From NCBI GenBank assembly GCA_046046245.1, contig JBJOKE010000070.1:1-39722 (forward strand): a stretch of 39,722 nucleotides of DNA, in the 5' to 3' direction. The notes below the pieces were generated by a model, which worked only from the letters and a program-made list of their open reading frames with translations, had not been told where the DNA came from and made no database searches. Position 1 is the first letter of the stretch. The number at the start of each line of letters is the position of its first letter. This document shows, one piece after another, positions 8,797 through 17,054 of this stretch. A program made the position numbers and the translations under genes. This DNA is from UBA4615 sp046046245 (GTDB lineage: Bacteria; Pseudomonadota; Gammaproteobacteria; Burkholderiales; Burkholderiaceae_E).

Positions 8797-10416
8797 ATGA
8801 GCACGCACTTCGACTGGACGAATCCCTACCCGACGGTCCGCACGCCGGTCTTCGCACGCAACGTCGTCGCCACCTCGCAGCCGCTCGCCGCGCAGGCGGG
8901 CCTTCGGATGCTGGCCGCCGGCGGCAACGCGATCGACGCGGTGATCGCCGCCGCGTCGACGATCACGCTGACCGAGCCCTGCTCGAACGGCCTGGGTTCC
9001 GACGCCTTCGCGATCGTCTGGGACGGCGAGCGGCTGCACGGGCTGAACGCGTCGGGCTGGTCGCCGGCCGCCTGGGACCTCGCGTACTTCACGAAGAAGC
9101 ACGGCACGACCTATCCGAAGCGTGGCTGGGACACGGTCACCGTGCCGGGCGCGGTCGCGGGCTGGGCGGCGCTCCACGCGAAGTTCGGCCGCCTGCCCTT
9201 CGAGCAGTGCCTGCAACCGGCGATCGAGTACGCCGAGCGCGGCTTCGCGGTCTCGACCATCGTCAAGCGCAAGTGGGACGCACACGCCGGCACGCTGCAG
9301 AAGGAGCCGGGCCAGGTCGGCTGGGCCGAGCACTTCATGCCGCGCGGTCGCGTGCCCGAGACCGGCGAGCGCTTCGTGCTCGACGGCGCGGCCGGCACGC
9401 TCAAGCGCATCGCCGCGACGAAGGGCCGCGACTTCTACGAGGGCGAGACCGCCGCGAAACTGGTCGCGCACGCGCAGGCCCATGGCGGCGCGATGAGCGC
9501 GGCCGACCTCGCCGAGTACCGGGTCGACTGGGTCGACACGATCCACATGGACTACGGCGGCCACCGGCTGCACGAGATCCCGCCGAACGGCCAGGGCATC
9601 GCCGCGCTGATGGCGCTGGGCATCCTGAAGCACTTCGACGTGGCGTCGCTGCCACCCGACTCGGCCGAGAGCCGGCACCTGCAGATCGAGGCCATGAAGT
9701 GCGCGTTCGCGGACGTCTATGCGCACGTCGCCGACATCCGGCACATGAAGGTCACGCCCGCGCAACTGCTCGACCCCGGCTACCTCGCCGAGCGCGCGAA
9801 GCTGATCCGCCGCGACCGCGCGACCGACTTCGCGCACGGCACCCCGCCCCCGGGCGGCACGATCTACCTGAGCGCGGCCGACGCCGAAGGCCGGATGGTC
9901 AGCTTCATCCAGTCGAACTACATGGGCTTCGGCTCGGGCATCGTGGTGCCCGGCACCGGCGTGTCGCTGCAGAACCGCGGCCACTGCTTCTCGCTGGACC
10001 CCAACCATCCGAACGTCGTGGCGCCGCGCAAGCGCCCCTTCCAGACCATCATCCCGGCCTTCCTGACGAGGGACGGCAGGCCGCAGATGAGCTTCGGCGT
10101 GATGGGCGGCAACATGCAGCCGCAGGGCCACATGCAGACGCTGGTGCGGATGCTCGACTACCGGCAGAACCCGCAGGCGGCCTGCGACGCGCCGCGCTGG
10201 AAGGTCAACCGCGGGCTGGACCTCGACGTCGAGGCGACGATGGAGCGCGAGGTCGTCGAGCAGCTGCGCGCGCGAGGCCACAACCTCGCGCCGGTCGCCG
10301 ACCCGTACATGGACTTCGGCTCGGGGCAGTTCATCTGGCGGATGAGCGACTCGCTCGAGGACGGCTACGTCGCCGCGAGCGACAGCCGGCGCGACGGGCA
10401 CGCGGCCGCATTCTGA
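8797..10416 (+). CDS. Gamma-glutamyltransferase family protein
   Basis: N-terminal-nucleophile hydrolase of the gamma-glutamyltranspeptidase superfamily, 539 residues. Seen: AGLRMLAAGGNAIDAVIAA, LTEPCSNGLGSDAFAIVWDG, TVPGAVAGWAALHAKFG, the glycine-rich IPPNGQGIAALMAL, and GGTIYLSAADAEGRMVSF, where the Thr is the expected autocatalytic cleavage site and nucleophile, then GFGSGIVVPGTGVSLQNRG. No signal peptide is visible, so it is probably cytoplasmic, like YwrD-type members and unlike classical periplasmic Ggt. It sits between the HAD protein and the TraB-like gene, with short gaps suggesting an operon. True transpeptidase activity is not established by sequence. Confidence 0.9.
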   Translation: MSTHFDWTNPYPTVRTPVFARNVVATSQPLAAQAGLRMLAAGGNAIDAVIAAASTITLTEPCSNGLGSDAFAIVWDGERLHGLNASGWSPAAWDLAYFTKKHGTTYPKRGWDTVTVPGAVAGWAALHAKFGRLPFEQCLQPAIEYAERGFAVSTIVKRKWDAHAGTLQKEPGQVGWAEHFMPRGRVPETGERFVLDGAAGTLKRIAATKGRDFYEGETAAKLVAHAQAHGGAMSAADLAEYRVDWVDTIHMDYGGHRLHEIPPNGQGIAALMALGILKHFDVASLPPDSAESRHLQIEAMKCAFADVYAHVADIRHMKVTPAQLLDPGYLAERAKLIRRDRATDFAHGTPPPGGTIYLSAADAEGRMVSFIQSNYMGFGSGIVVPGTGVSLQNRGHCFSLDPNHPNVVAPRKRPFQTIIPAFLTRDGRPQMSFGVMGGNMQPQGHMQTLVRMLDYRQNPQAACDAPRWKVNRGLDLDVEATMEREVVEQLRARGHNLAPVADPYMDFGSGQFIWRMSDSLEDGYVAASDSRRDGHAAAF

Positions 10417-10426
10417 GCGGGCGCGG

Positions 10427-11404
10427 GTGGCCGCCGCGCCGGACCGGCCCTCCCCGTGCCGGCCCGACCGGCCCGATGCGCGCCGGCGCGCCTGGCTGCT
10501 CGCGCTGGTCGCGACCGGTGCGGCGACCGGCACCGGCTGTGCCTGGCGCGCGATCCCCGGCTGGGACTACTCGCCGCCGTGCTTCGCGCTGACGCACGAG
10601 GGTGCACCCGGTCGCGTCGTGCTGCTGGCGAGCGTCCATGCCGGACTGTCGCGCTTCTACCCCCTGCCCGATCCGATCGAGCACGCGTTCGCGCGCGCGG
10701 GCCGGCTGATCGTCGAGATCGACGTCGCCGCACGGGGCCCGGAGATCCGCGCGGCCGCGGCCGCGCACGCGCTGCTGCCCGACGGTGCGACCCTGCATGC
10801 GGCGCTGCGGCCGCAGACCCGGGACGCGCTGCGCCGCGCGTTCCGCGACCAGCCCTGGGTCCTCGTCGAGCGCGCGCGGCTGCAGCCCTGGGCGTGGACC
10901 CTGCTGCTGCCCGACGCCGACGACGAGCGGCTGGGCGCCGATCCGCGCGAGGGCGTGGAGACCCACCTGATCGCCCGCGCCAGGGCCCGCGGCCTGCCGG
11001 TGCTGGAGCTCGAGTCGGCCGACGCGCAGGTTCGCGCGTTCGCGGGCGGTCCGCTCGACGAGCAGGACGCCGCGCTGGCGCTGCGGCTCGCGCAGCGGGA
11101 GGCGCAGTCGCGGACCTACGTGCGCATCGTCGACGCCTGGCGACGCGGCGACCTCGCCGCGCTCGCCGAACTGAAGGATCGCGTCTATCCGCCCGAGGGC
11201 CCGCTGCGCGCGCTGCGCGGGCGGCTGTTCGCCGAGCGTGACGAACGGATCGCCGACGCGCTCGCGCGGGCGCTGCAGGTGCCCGGCGAGGCGATGGCCG
11301 TCATCGGCGCCCTCCACCTCGCCGGTCCCGACGCGCTGCAGCACGCGCTGCGGCGGCGCGGCGTGTCGGTCGAGCCGGGGACCGGGCCGGACGCCCCCGC
11401 CTGA
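10427..11404 (+). CDS. TraB/GumN family protein
   Basis: Protein of 325 residues in the TraB/PrgY/GumN superfamily. Seen: LLASVHAGLSRFYPLPDPIEHAF followed by LIVEIDV, corresponding to the family's GT-H-G and E-D motifs, and a C-terminal AMAVIGALHLAGPDAL matching the GxxHL end motif. An Arg-rich N-terminus and a hydrophobic run (WLLALVATGAATGTGC) suggest a signal peptide, with Cys as a poor lipobox match. The start is GTG 10427, ten bases after the gamma-glutamyltransferase-like stop, so cotranscription is likely. Members are proposed metalloproteases or scaffolds; function here is unknown. Confidence 0.75.
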   Translation: MAAAPDRPSPCRPDRPDARRRAWLLALVATGAATGTGCAWRAIPGWDYSPPCFALTHEGAPGRVVLLASVHAGLSRFYPLPDPIEHAFARAGRLIVEIDVAARGPEIRAAAAAHALLPDGATLHAALRPQTRDALRRAFRDQPWVLVERARLQPWAWTLLLPDADDERLGADPREGVETHLIARARARGLPVLELESADAQVRAFAGGPLDEQDAALALRLAQREAQSRTYVRIVDAWRRGDLAALAELKDRVYPPEGPLRALRGRLFAERDERIADALARALQVPGEAMAVIGALHLAGPDALQHALRRRGVSVEPGTGPDAPA

Positions 11405-11498
11405 GCACGCGCCGCCGTCCGGCGCCCGGCACAGACCGCAGGCCCGCCCGGGTGTCGCGCCGTGCGATGCGTCACTCCAGCCCGCCGCCGGCTGGCCG

Positions 11499-12368
11499 AT
11501 GCTGTCGATGTCGTCGTACCGGACCTTCGCCATGGCCGCCCTCCCCGAGCTCGCCGTCGACACGCTGCAGTCGCCCTGGCAGCCGCGCCTGGAGATGCTG
11601 AGCCTGCGCGCCCGCGACCGCACGCGGCCCCCGATCCTGATGGTCCACGGCGCCTACACGCACGCGGGCAGCTGGATGCGCACCTTCATGCCCTGGTTCG
11701 CCGCGCACGGGCACGACGTCCACGCGCTGTCGCTGCGCGGGCACGGCGGCAGCGACGGCGGCGGGATGATCGACGCCTGGGGCCTGGACGACTACGGCAC
11801 CGACGTGCAGCGCGCGCTGGATGCCATCGGACGGCCGGCGATCGTCTTCGGATCGTCGATGGGCGGGCTGGTGGTCCAGCGCCTGATCGCGAAGGGGCTC
11901 GCACCGCGCGCCGCGGTGCTGCTGTCGAGCGTGCCGCCGGGCGGGCTGATCGCCGCGGTCTCGCGGATGGCGCTGCGGCGTCCGACCTCGCTCGGCAACC
12001 TGTTCCAGGTCGCGATCGGCGCCCGCGGCGGACGCGGCCTGCTCGAGCTGCTGGCCCACGATCCGCTGCCGGCCGACGAGGACACGGCCGTCGCGCGGCT
12101 GCTCGGCCGCGAGTCGGGCCGCGCGCTCTGGGAGATGACCTGGGCGCCGATGGCCGGCGCGCCCGCGAGCCGCGCGACGGACGTGCCGATGCTCGCGGTC
12201 CACGGCACGCAGGACCAGATGATCCCGCCGTCGGCGCTCGAAGAGATCGTCGCGCGCTGGGGCGCCGAGCCGATGCGCGTCGACGGCATCGGTCACGTCG
12301 TGATGATCGAGCGGCGCTGGCGCACCGTCGCGGGCGCGATCGCCCGCTGGCTGGACCGCTGCGCCTGA
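11499..12368 (+). CDS. Alpha/beta hydrolase fold protein
   Basis: Serine hydrolase of about 289 residues (lipase/esterase type). The catalytic machinery is complete: oxyanion region MVHGAYTHAGSW, nucleophile elbow GSSMGG, acid in HGTQDQMIPP and catalytic His in GIGHVVMIE. The start is uncertain: ATG at 11499, 11508 or 11532 are all possible and none has a clear ribosome binding site. The frame is open much further upstream, but that part overlaps the TraB-like gene and looks non-coding. There is no membrane segment or signal peptide. Substrate unknown. Confidence 0.87.
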   Translation: MLSMSSYRTFAMAALPELAVDTLQSPWQPRLEMLSLRARDRTRPPILMVHGAYTHAGSWMRTFMPWFAAHGHDVHALSLRGHGGSDGGGMIDAWGLDDYGTDVQRALDAIGRPAIVFGSSMGGLVVQRLIAKGLAPRAAVLLSSVPPGGLIAAVSRMALRRPTSLGNLFQVAIGARGGRGLLELLAHDPLPADEDTAVARLLGRESGRALWEMTWAPMAGAPASRATDVPMLAVHGTQDQMIPPSALEEIVARWGAEPMRVDGIGHVVMIERRWRTVAGAIARWLDRCA

Positions 12369-12409
12369 TCGCGCACTCCGGCATCGGCCGGCGCGTCCGC
12401 CCGCTCCCG

Positions 12410-12415
12410 TAGAAT
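12410..12415 (+). promoter_or_regulatory. -10 box TAGAAT before the dehydrogenase gene
   Basis: TAGAAT lies 18 bases before ATG 12434, with the AGGAGGA ribosome binding site (12423-12429) in between. No good -35 box is seen. The same -10 form recurs at other starts in this window. Confidence 0.45.
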
Positions 12416-12433
12416 CGGGCGCAGGAGGACGCG

Positions 12434-13336
12434 ATGAGCACCAAGACCTACGATCCGGTCACCCCCCACAAGGTGGCCTTCCTCGGCATGGGCGTGATGG
12501 GCTACCCGATGGCGGGTCACCTGAAGCGCGCCGGCCACGACGTCACCGTCTACAACCGCAGCGCCGCGAAGGCGCAGGCCTGGGTCGCCGAGTACGGCGG
12601 CCGTTCGGCACCCACCCCGCGCGAGGCGGCGGCGGGCGCGCAGATCGTCTTCTGCTGCGTCGGCAACGACGACGACCTGCGCAGCGTCGTGCTCGGCCCC
12701 GACGGCGCGTTCGCCGGCATGGCGAAGGGCGCGCTGTTCGTCGACCACACCACCGCGTCGGCCGCGGTCGCGCGCGAGCTGTTCGCGACCGCGAAGGCGC
12801 AGGGCCTCGGGTTCGTCGACGCGCCGGTCTCCGGCGGCCAGGCGGGCGCGGTCAACGGCCTGCTCACCGTGATGTGCGGCGGCGAGGCCGCGTCGTTCGA
12901 GCGCGCGAAGCCGGTCGCGATGGCCTTCTCGCGCGCGTTCACGCTGATCGGCGAACCGGGCGCGGGGCAGCTCGCGAAGATGGTCAACCAGATCTGCATC
13001 GCCGGTCTCGTGCAGGGCCTGTCCGAAGGCGTGAACTTCGGTCTCGCCGCCGGCCTCGACATGAAGCTGGTGCTCGACGTGATCGGCAAGGGCGCCGCGC
13101 AGTCGTGGCAGATGGACAATCGCGGCAGGACGATGGTCGACGACAAGTTCGACTTCGGCTTCGCGGTCGACTGGATGCGCAAGGACCTCGGCCTGTGCCT
13201 CGACGAGGCCAAGCGCAACGGCGCGCCGCTGCCGGTCACCGCGCTGGTCGACCAGTTCTACGGCGACGTTCAGCGCCAGGGCGGCGGCCGCTGGGACACG
13301 TCCAGCCTGATCCGGCGCCTGCGCAAGGCCGGCTGA
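12434..13336 (+). CDS. NAD(P)-dependent beta-hydroxyacid dehydrogenase (3-hydroxyisobutyrate dehydrogenase family)
   Basis: Oxidoreductase of 300 residues. Rossmann motif VAFLGMGVMGYPMAGHLKRAG near residue 13, substrate-binding motif FVDAPVSGGQAGAVNG near 130, and the catalytic Lys in GQLAKMVNQ near 178 define the beta-hydroxyacid dehydrogenase family (3-hydroxyisobutyrate, tartronate semialdehyde and glyoxylate reductases). It has an excellent ribosome binding site (AGGAGGA) and a nearby -10 box. The DUF1499 gene follows after seven bases and may be cotranscribed. The exact hydroxyacid cannot be assigned; no valine-degradation genes are nearby. Confidence 0.9.
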   Translation: MSTKTYDPVTPHKVAFLGMGVMGYPMAGHLKRAGHDVTVYNRSAAKAQAWVAEYGGRSAPTPREAAAGAQIVFCCVGNDDDLRSVVLGPDGAFAGMAKGALFVDHTTASAAVARELFATAKAQGLGFVDAPVSGGQAGAVNGLLTVMCGGEAASFERAKPVAMAFSRAFTLIGEPGAGQLAKMVNQICIAGLVQGLSEGVNFGLAAGLDMKLVLDVIGKGAAQSWQMDNRGRTMVDDKFDFGFAVDWMRKDLGLCLDEAKRNGAPLPVTALVDQFYGDVQRQGGGRWDTSSLIRRLRKAG

Positions 13337-13343
13337 GGCGGCG

Positions 13344-13817
13344 ATGCGCACCGCCCGCCGTGCCGCGCTCGGCCTGGTCGCGCTCGTCGCGGCGGCGCCG
13401 CTCGCCGCCTGCGGCGGCCTGTTCGCCGGCACCCGGCCGGCGGAGCTCGGGCCGCGCGACGGCCGGCTCGCGCCCGTCCCCGAGGACCGCTCGAACGCGG
13501 TCTCGAGTTTCGCCACGAGCGCGGTCCACCGGATCGAGCCGTTCGACGCGGCCCCCGATCCGCGTGCCGCGTTCGCGCGGCTGCGCGAGGTCGTCGCATC
13601 CAGCGAGCGCGCGACGATCGTCGCGCAGCGCCCCGACTACCTGTACGCCGAGTTCCGCACGCGATGGATGGGCTTCGTCGACGACGTCGAGTTCCTGCTG
13701 GACGAGCCGGCGAAGCGCATCCACGTCCGGTCGGCGTCCCGGCTCGGGCGCAGGGACTTCGGCGTGAACCGGGAGCGGGTCCAGGCGCTGCGCACGAGGT
13801 ACGCGGCGGCGCGCTGA
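13344..13817 (+). CDS. DUF1499 lipoprotein
   Basis: Small protein of 157 residues with a lipoprotein signal peptide (RRAALGLVALVAAAPLAAC, lipobox LAAC). The body matches DUF1499: SNAVSSFA, a middle region ending LYAEFRTRWMGFVDDVEFLLD, then IHVRSASRLGRRDFGVNRER. The function of this family is unknown; envelope location is inferred from the lipobox. It follows the dehydrogenase by seven bases and converges on tyrA with only 31 bases between the stops. Confidence 0.88.
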   Translation: MRTARRAALGLVALVAAAPLAACGGLFAGTRPAELGPRDGRLAPVPEDRSNAVSSFATSAVHRIEPFDAAPDPRAAFARLREVVASSERATIVAQRPDYLYAEFRTRWMGFVDDVEFLLDEPAKRIHVRSASRLGRRDFGVNRERVQALRTRYAAAR

Positions 13818-13835
13818 CCGGTCGCGGGCGACCGG
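13818..13835. terminator. Hairpin between convergent DUF1499 gene and tyrA
   Basis: Perfect inverted repeat CCGGTCGC / GCGACCGG with a two-base centre, starting directly after the DUF1499 stop and 14 bases from the tyrA stop. There is no T tract, so termination in either direction is a guess from position. Confidence 0.35.
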
Positions 13836-13848
13836 CGCCGGCGCTGCG

Positions 13849-14706
13849 TCAGAGCGTCGTCCGCCAGCTCGCGCCGCGTGCGAGCGCCGCCTCGAGCGCG
13901 TCGCGGTCGCGGCCGGCGAGCGCCCGCTCGATCCGGTCGAGTTCCGCGCGGAACGCGGCCGCGGCCGCCAGGCTCGCATCGCGGTTGTCGAGCAGGATGC
14001 CCGCCCACAGCTCGGGCGGCGAGCCGCCGACCCGCGTCGTATCGCGCAGCCCTGCACCGTGGTAGCGCCGCGCGTCGTCGGCGAGCGGCCCCTGCCCCAC
14101 CGACGCCGACAGCGCGAAGGCCACCGCGTGCGGCCAGTGCGAGACCTCGGCGAAGAGGCGGTCGTGATGCTCGGGCGTCATCCGGGCCACCCGTGCGCCC
14201 ATCGCGGCCCAGGTCGCCTCGGCGGTCGCGACCGCGTCGTCGTCGCAATCGGCGGTCGGGCAGACGATCACGTGGGCGCCGTCGAGCAGCGCAGCGCGCG
14301 CGGCGCCCGGCCCGGCCCGGTCCGAGCCCGCGATCGGATGCGACGCGACGAACCGGCCGAGGCGCTCGCCCAGCCCCGCCCGTGCCGCCGCCACCACGCT
14401 CGTCTTCGTGCTCGAGACGTCGGTCAGCACCGCGCGCTCGCCGAGCGCGTCGCGCAGCGCGAGGTCGCCGAGCAGCGCCCGGTTGACCGGGACCGGCGCG
14501 GCGAGCACGACCAGGTCCGCGCCGCGGACGGCGTCGTCCAGGCTCGCCGCGACTCGGTCGATGCAGCCGGCGTCGCGCGCGGCCATCGCGTTGGCCGGGT
14601 CGAGACCGACGACCTCGGCCGCGAGTCCGCGGGCGCGAAGCCCGCCGCCGATCGACCCGCCGACCGCGCCGGTGCCGACGATCGCGACCTTGCCGAACGG
14701 CTTCAC
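13849..14706 (-). CDS. tyrA: Prephenate dehydrogenase
   Basis: Oxidises prephenate to 4-hydroxyphenylpyruvate in tyrosine synthesis (285 residues). It has the NAD-binding motif VAIVGTGAVGGSIGGGL at the N-terminus, VVLAAPV, LTDVSSTKTSVV, and the active-site HPIAGSDRAGP, all typical of TyrA. The start is GTG 14706, which overlaps the hisC stop as GTGA; a longer frame upstream overlaps hisC and was rejected. It is the last gene of the gyrA-serC-pheA-hisC-tyrA string. In many Burkholderiales aroA, cmk and rpsA follow; here the convergent DUF1499 gene follows instead. Confidence 0.94.
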   Translation of the reverse strand: MKPFGKVAIVGTGAVGGSIGGGLRARGLAAEVVGLDPANAMAARDAGCIDRVAASLDDAVRGADLVVLAAPVPVNRALLGDLALRDALGERAVLTDVSSTKTSVVAAARAGLGERLGRFVASHPIAGSDRAGPGAARAALLDGAHVIVCPTADCDDDAVATAEATWAAMGARVARMTPEHHDRLFAEVSHWPHAVAFALSASVGQGPLADDARRYHGAGLRDTTRVGGSPPELWAGILLDNRDASLAAAAAFRAELDRIERALAGRDRDALEAALARGASWRTTL

Positions 14707-15818
14707 GCGCGGCCGAGCGCGACCCGCAGCGCCGACAGGAAGGCCTCGTTCTCCTCGGGCAGTCCGACGCTGATCCGCAGCCACTCGGACAGGCCGTAGT
14801 TGCCGACCGGCCGCACGATGACCCCGGCCTTCAGCAGCTTCAGGTTGATGCCGGCGGCGTCGCCGACCTTCACCAGCACGAAGTTGCCGAAGGACCTGAC
14901 GTAGGGCAGGTCCAGCTCGTCGAATGCGGCCTGCAGCCGCGCGACGCCCTCGGTGTTCAGCGCGCGGCTGCGCTCCAGGAACGCCGTGTCGCCGAGCGCC
15001 GCGATCGCCGCCGCCTGCGCGAGCGAGTTCACGTTGAACGGCTGGCGCACGCGGTTCATCAGGTCGGTCAGTGCCGGCTGCGCGACCGAGTAGCCGACCC
15101 GCAGGCCCGCGAGGCCGTAGGCCTTCGAGAAGGTCCTCGACAGCACGAGATTCGGGAAGCGCCGGACCCAGGCCACCGCGTCGAAGCGCAGTGCGGGCTC
15201 GAGGTACTCGTTGTAGGCCTCGTCGAGCACCACCACCACCTGCGACGGTACCGACGCGAGGAAGGCCTCGATCTCGGCGGCCGGCAGGAAGGTGCCGGTG
15301 GGGTTGTTCGGATTCGCGATGAAGACGATCCGCGTGTCGTCGGCGATCGCCGCGCGCATCGCGGCGAGGTCGTGACCCAGGCCCGCGGTCGCCGGCACGA
15401 CGATCGCGCGCGCCCCGGTCTCCTGGGTGGCGAGCGCGTACACGGTGAACGAGTACTGCGAGTAGACCGCCGAGACGCCGGGCTGGAGCAGCGCGTGCGC
15501 GATCAGCTCGAGGATGTCGTTCGAGCCGTTGCCCAGCGTCAGCCAGTCCTGGGGCACGTCGAGCCTTGCCGACAGCGCCGCCTTCAGCTCGAAGCCGTTC
15601 GAGTCGGGGTAGCGGCCGAGGTCGGCGACCGCGTCGGCCATCGCCCGCCTCGCCGACTCCGGCATGCCGAGCGGGTTCTCGTTCGACGCGAGCTTCACGA
15701 TCCGCGCCGGGTCGAGCCCGAATTCGCGGGCGACCTCGGAGATCGGTTTGCCGGTCTGGTACGGGGCGATCGCGCGGACGTACCGGGGAGCCAGGTCGAC
15801 GGGGTTGGAGGCGCTCAT
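14703..15818 (-). CDS. hisC: Histidinol-phosphate aminotransferase
   Basis: PLP enzyme of 371 residues that transaminates imidazole-acetol phosphate in histidine synthesis and often also aromatic oxo acids. Seen: VKLASNENPLGMP, the glycine-rich TLGNGSNDILELIA, ANPNNPTGTF, DEAYNEY, and the PLP-lysine motif SRTFSKAYGLAGLRVGY (Lys-232). Placement between pheA and tyrA suggests a role in phenylalanine and tyrosine transamination as well. The start ATG 15818 lies 29 bases after the pheA stop; the end overlaps tyrA. Confidence 0.95.
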   Translation of the reverse strand: MSASNPVDLAPRYVRAIAPYQTGKPISEVAREFGLDPARIVKLASNENPLGMPESARRAMADAVADLGRYPDSNGFELKAALSARLDVPQDWLTLGNGSNDILELIAHALLQPGVSAVYSQYSFTVYALATQETGARAIVVPATAGLGHDLAAMRAAIADDTRIVFIANPNNPTGTFLPAAEIEAFLASVPSQVVVVLDEAYNEYLEPALRFDAVAWVRRFPNLVLSRTFSKAYGLAGLRVGYSVAQPALTDLMNRVRQPFNVNSLAQAAAIAALGDTAFLERSRALNTEGVARLQAAFDELDLPYVRSFGNFVLVKVGDAAGINLKLLKAGVIVRPVGNYGLSEWLRISVGLPEENEAFLSALRVALGRA

Positions 15819-15847
15819 GGTGGGTGCTGCTCTCGGGACGGACGTGG

Positions 15848-16963
15848 TCAGGGGTGCGCGGCCGCCGGCGCCTCGCGCGCCGGTTCGACCTCGCGCGGAT
15901 ACGAACCCAGGGACTTGAAGAAGGCGGCGTGCGCGCGGATCTCGGCGAGCGCCGCGGCCACCTGCGGGTCCTGCTCGTGGCCGATCAGGTCGATGTAGAA
16001 GTAGTACTCCCAGCCGCCCTGCCGCGCGGGACGCGACTCGAAGCGCTTCATCGACACGCCGTGGCGCGCGAGCGGCTCGATCAGCGCGTGGACCGCGCCG
16101 GCACGGTCGGGTACCGACAGGATCAGCGAGGTCTGGTCCTTGCCCGAGGGGCCGCAGGCGTAGGGGCCGACGACCGCGAACCGCGTGCGGTTCATCGGGT
16201 CGTCCTGGATCGACTCCGCGACCGCCCGGACCGCGTAGCGGCCGAGCGCGCCGTCGCCGGCGATGCCCGCCGTGTGCGGCTCGACCGAGGCGAGCCGCGC
16301 GCCCTCGGCGTTGCTCGCCACCGGCACGCGCTCGAGGTTCGGATGGTTGCGATCCAGCCAGCGCGCGCACTGCGCGAGCGCCTGCGGATGGGCACAGACG
16401 CGCGTGACGCCGTCCATCGTGCCGCCCGCGGTCAGCAGGTGATGGCGGATGGGGATCGAGACCTCGCCGCAGATCCTCAGCGGTGTCTGCAGGAACAGGT
16501 CGAGGCTGCGGTTGACCGCGCCCTCGGTCGAGTTCTCGACCGGCACGACGCCGAAGTCCACCGAACCGGCCTCGGCCGCCCGGAACACCTCGTCGAAGCT
16601 CGGCAGCGGAACCGCGTCGACGCCGTGACCGAACTGCGCGAACACCGCCTGCTCCGAGAAGGTGCCCACCGGGCCGAGATAGCCGATCTTCAGCCGCCGC
16701 TCGAGCGCGCGGCAGCCCGAGATGATCTCGCGCCAGATCGACACGATCGCATCGGCCGGCAGCGGCCCCGGGTTGCGCTCGGACAGGGTGCGCAGGATCT
16801 GCGCCTCGCGCTCGGGCCGAAGCACCGGCGCGTTCGTCGCGTGCTTGAGTTCACCCACCTGCAGCACGAGCCGACCGCGTTCGGCCAGCAGCGCGAGCAG
16901 TCGCGCGTCGACGTCGTCGATCCGCTCGCGCAGCGCGTTCAGGTCGTTCGGTCGGTCGGTCAT
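15848..16963 (-). CDS. pheA: Bifunctional chorismate mutase / prephenate dehydratase (P-protein)
   Basis: Converts chorismate through prephenate to phenylpyruvate (371 residues). Residues 1-90 form an AroQ-type chorismate mutase (LNALRERIDDVDARLLALL), then the prephenate dehydratase begins with IGYLGPVGTFSEQA and includes FGVVPVENSTEGAV and the active-site Thr region NRTRFAVVG. The C-terminal ACT domain holds the phenylalanine-binding ESRPARQGGWEYYFYIDL, so feedback inhibition is expected. It follows serC after 91 bases. No leader peptide or attenuator was recognised in that gap. Confidence 0.96.
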   Translation of the reverse strand: MTDRPNDLNALRERIDDVDARLLALLAERGRLVLQVGELKHATNAPVLRPEREAQILRTLSERNPGPLPADAIVSIWREIISGCRALERRLKIGYLGPVGTFSEQAVFAQFGHGVDAVPLPSFDEVFRAAEAGSVDFGVVPVENSTEGAVNRSLDLFLQTPLRICGEVSIPIRHHLLTAGGTMDGVTRVCAHPQALAQCARWLDRNHPNLERVPVASNAEGARLASVEPHTAGIAGDGALGRYAVRAVAESIQDDPMNRTRFAVVGPYACGPSGKDQTSLILSVPDRAGAVHALIEPLARHGVSMKRFESRPARQGGWEYYFYIDLIGHEQDPQVAAALAEIRAHAAFFKSLGSYPREVEPAREAPAAAHP

Positions 16964-17026
16964 GGCGGGCGGCGTCTCAGGGGTCGTCGGGGCCGCGCTC
17001 GCCGGCGCGGTCGAACCGCGATGCTA

Positions 17027-17043
17027 CCCGCGAACGCCGCGGG
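17027..17043 (-). other. Hairpin in the serC-pheA spacer
   Basis: Perfect six-base stem (CCCGCG / CGCGGG, five-base loop), extendable past one mismatch by GCT/AGC. No T tract follows, so it is more likely an mRNA-stabilising or processing element than a terminator. Confidence 0.25.
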
Positions 17044-17054
17044 CAGCGCGCGAC

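Noticed and set aside
7753..10533. A 926-residue antisense open frame over the HAD and gamma-glutamyltransferase-like genes
   Set aside because: It spans several real genes and their gaps, with no domain, while the plus-strand proteins have full active sites.
11238..11498. Upstream extension of the alpha/beta hydrolase frame
   Set aside because: It overlaps the TraB-like gene in another frame and encodes an Arg/Pro/Ser-rich stretch without family similarity.
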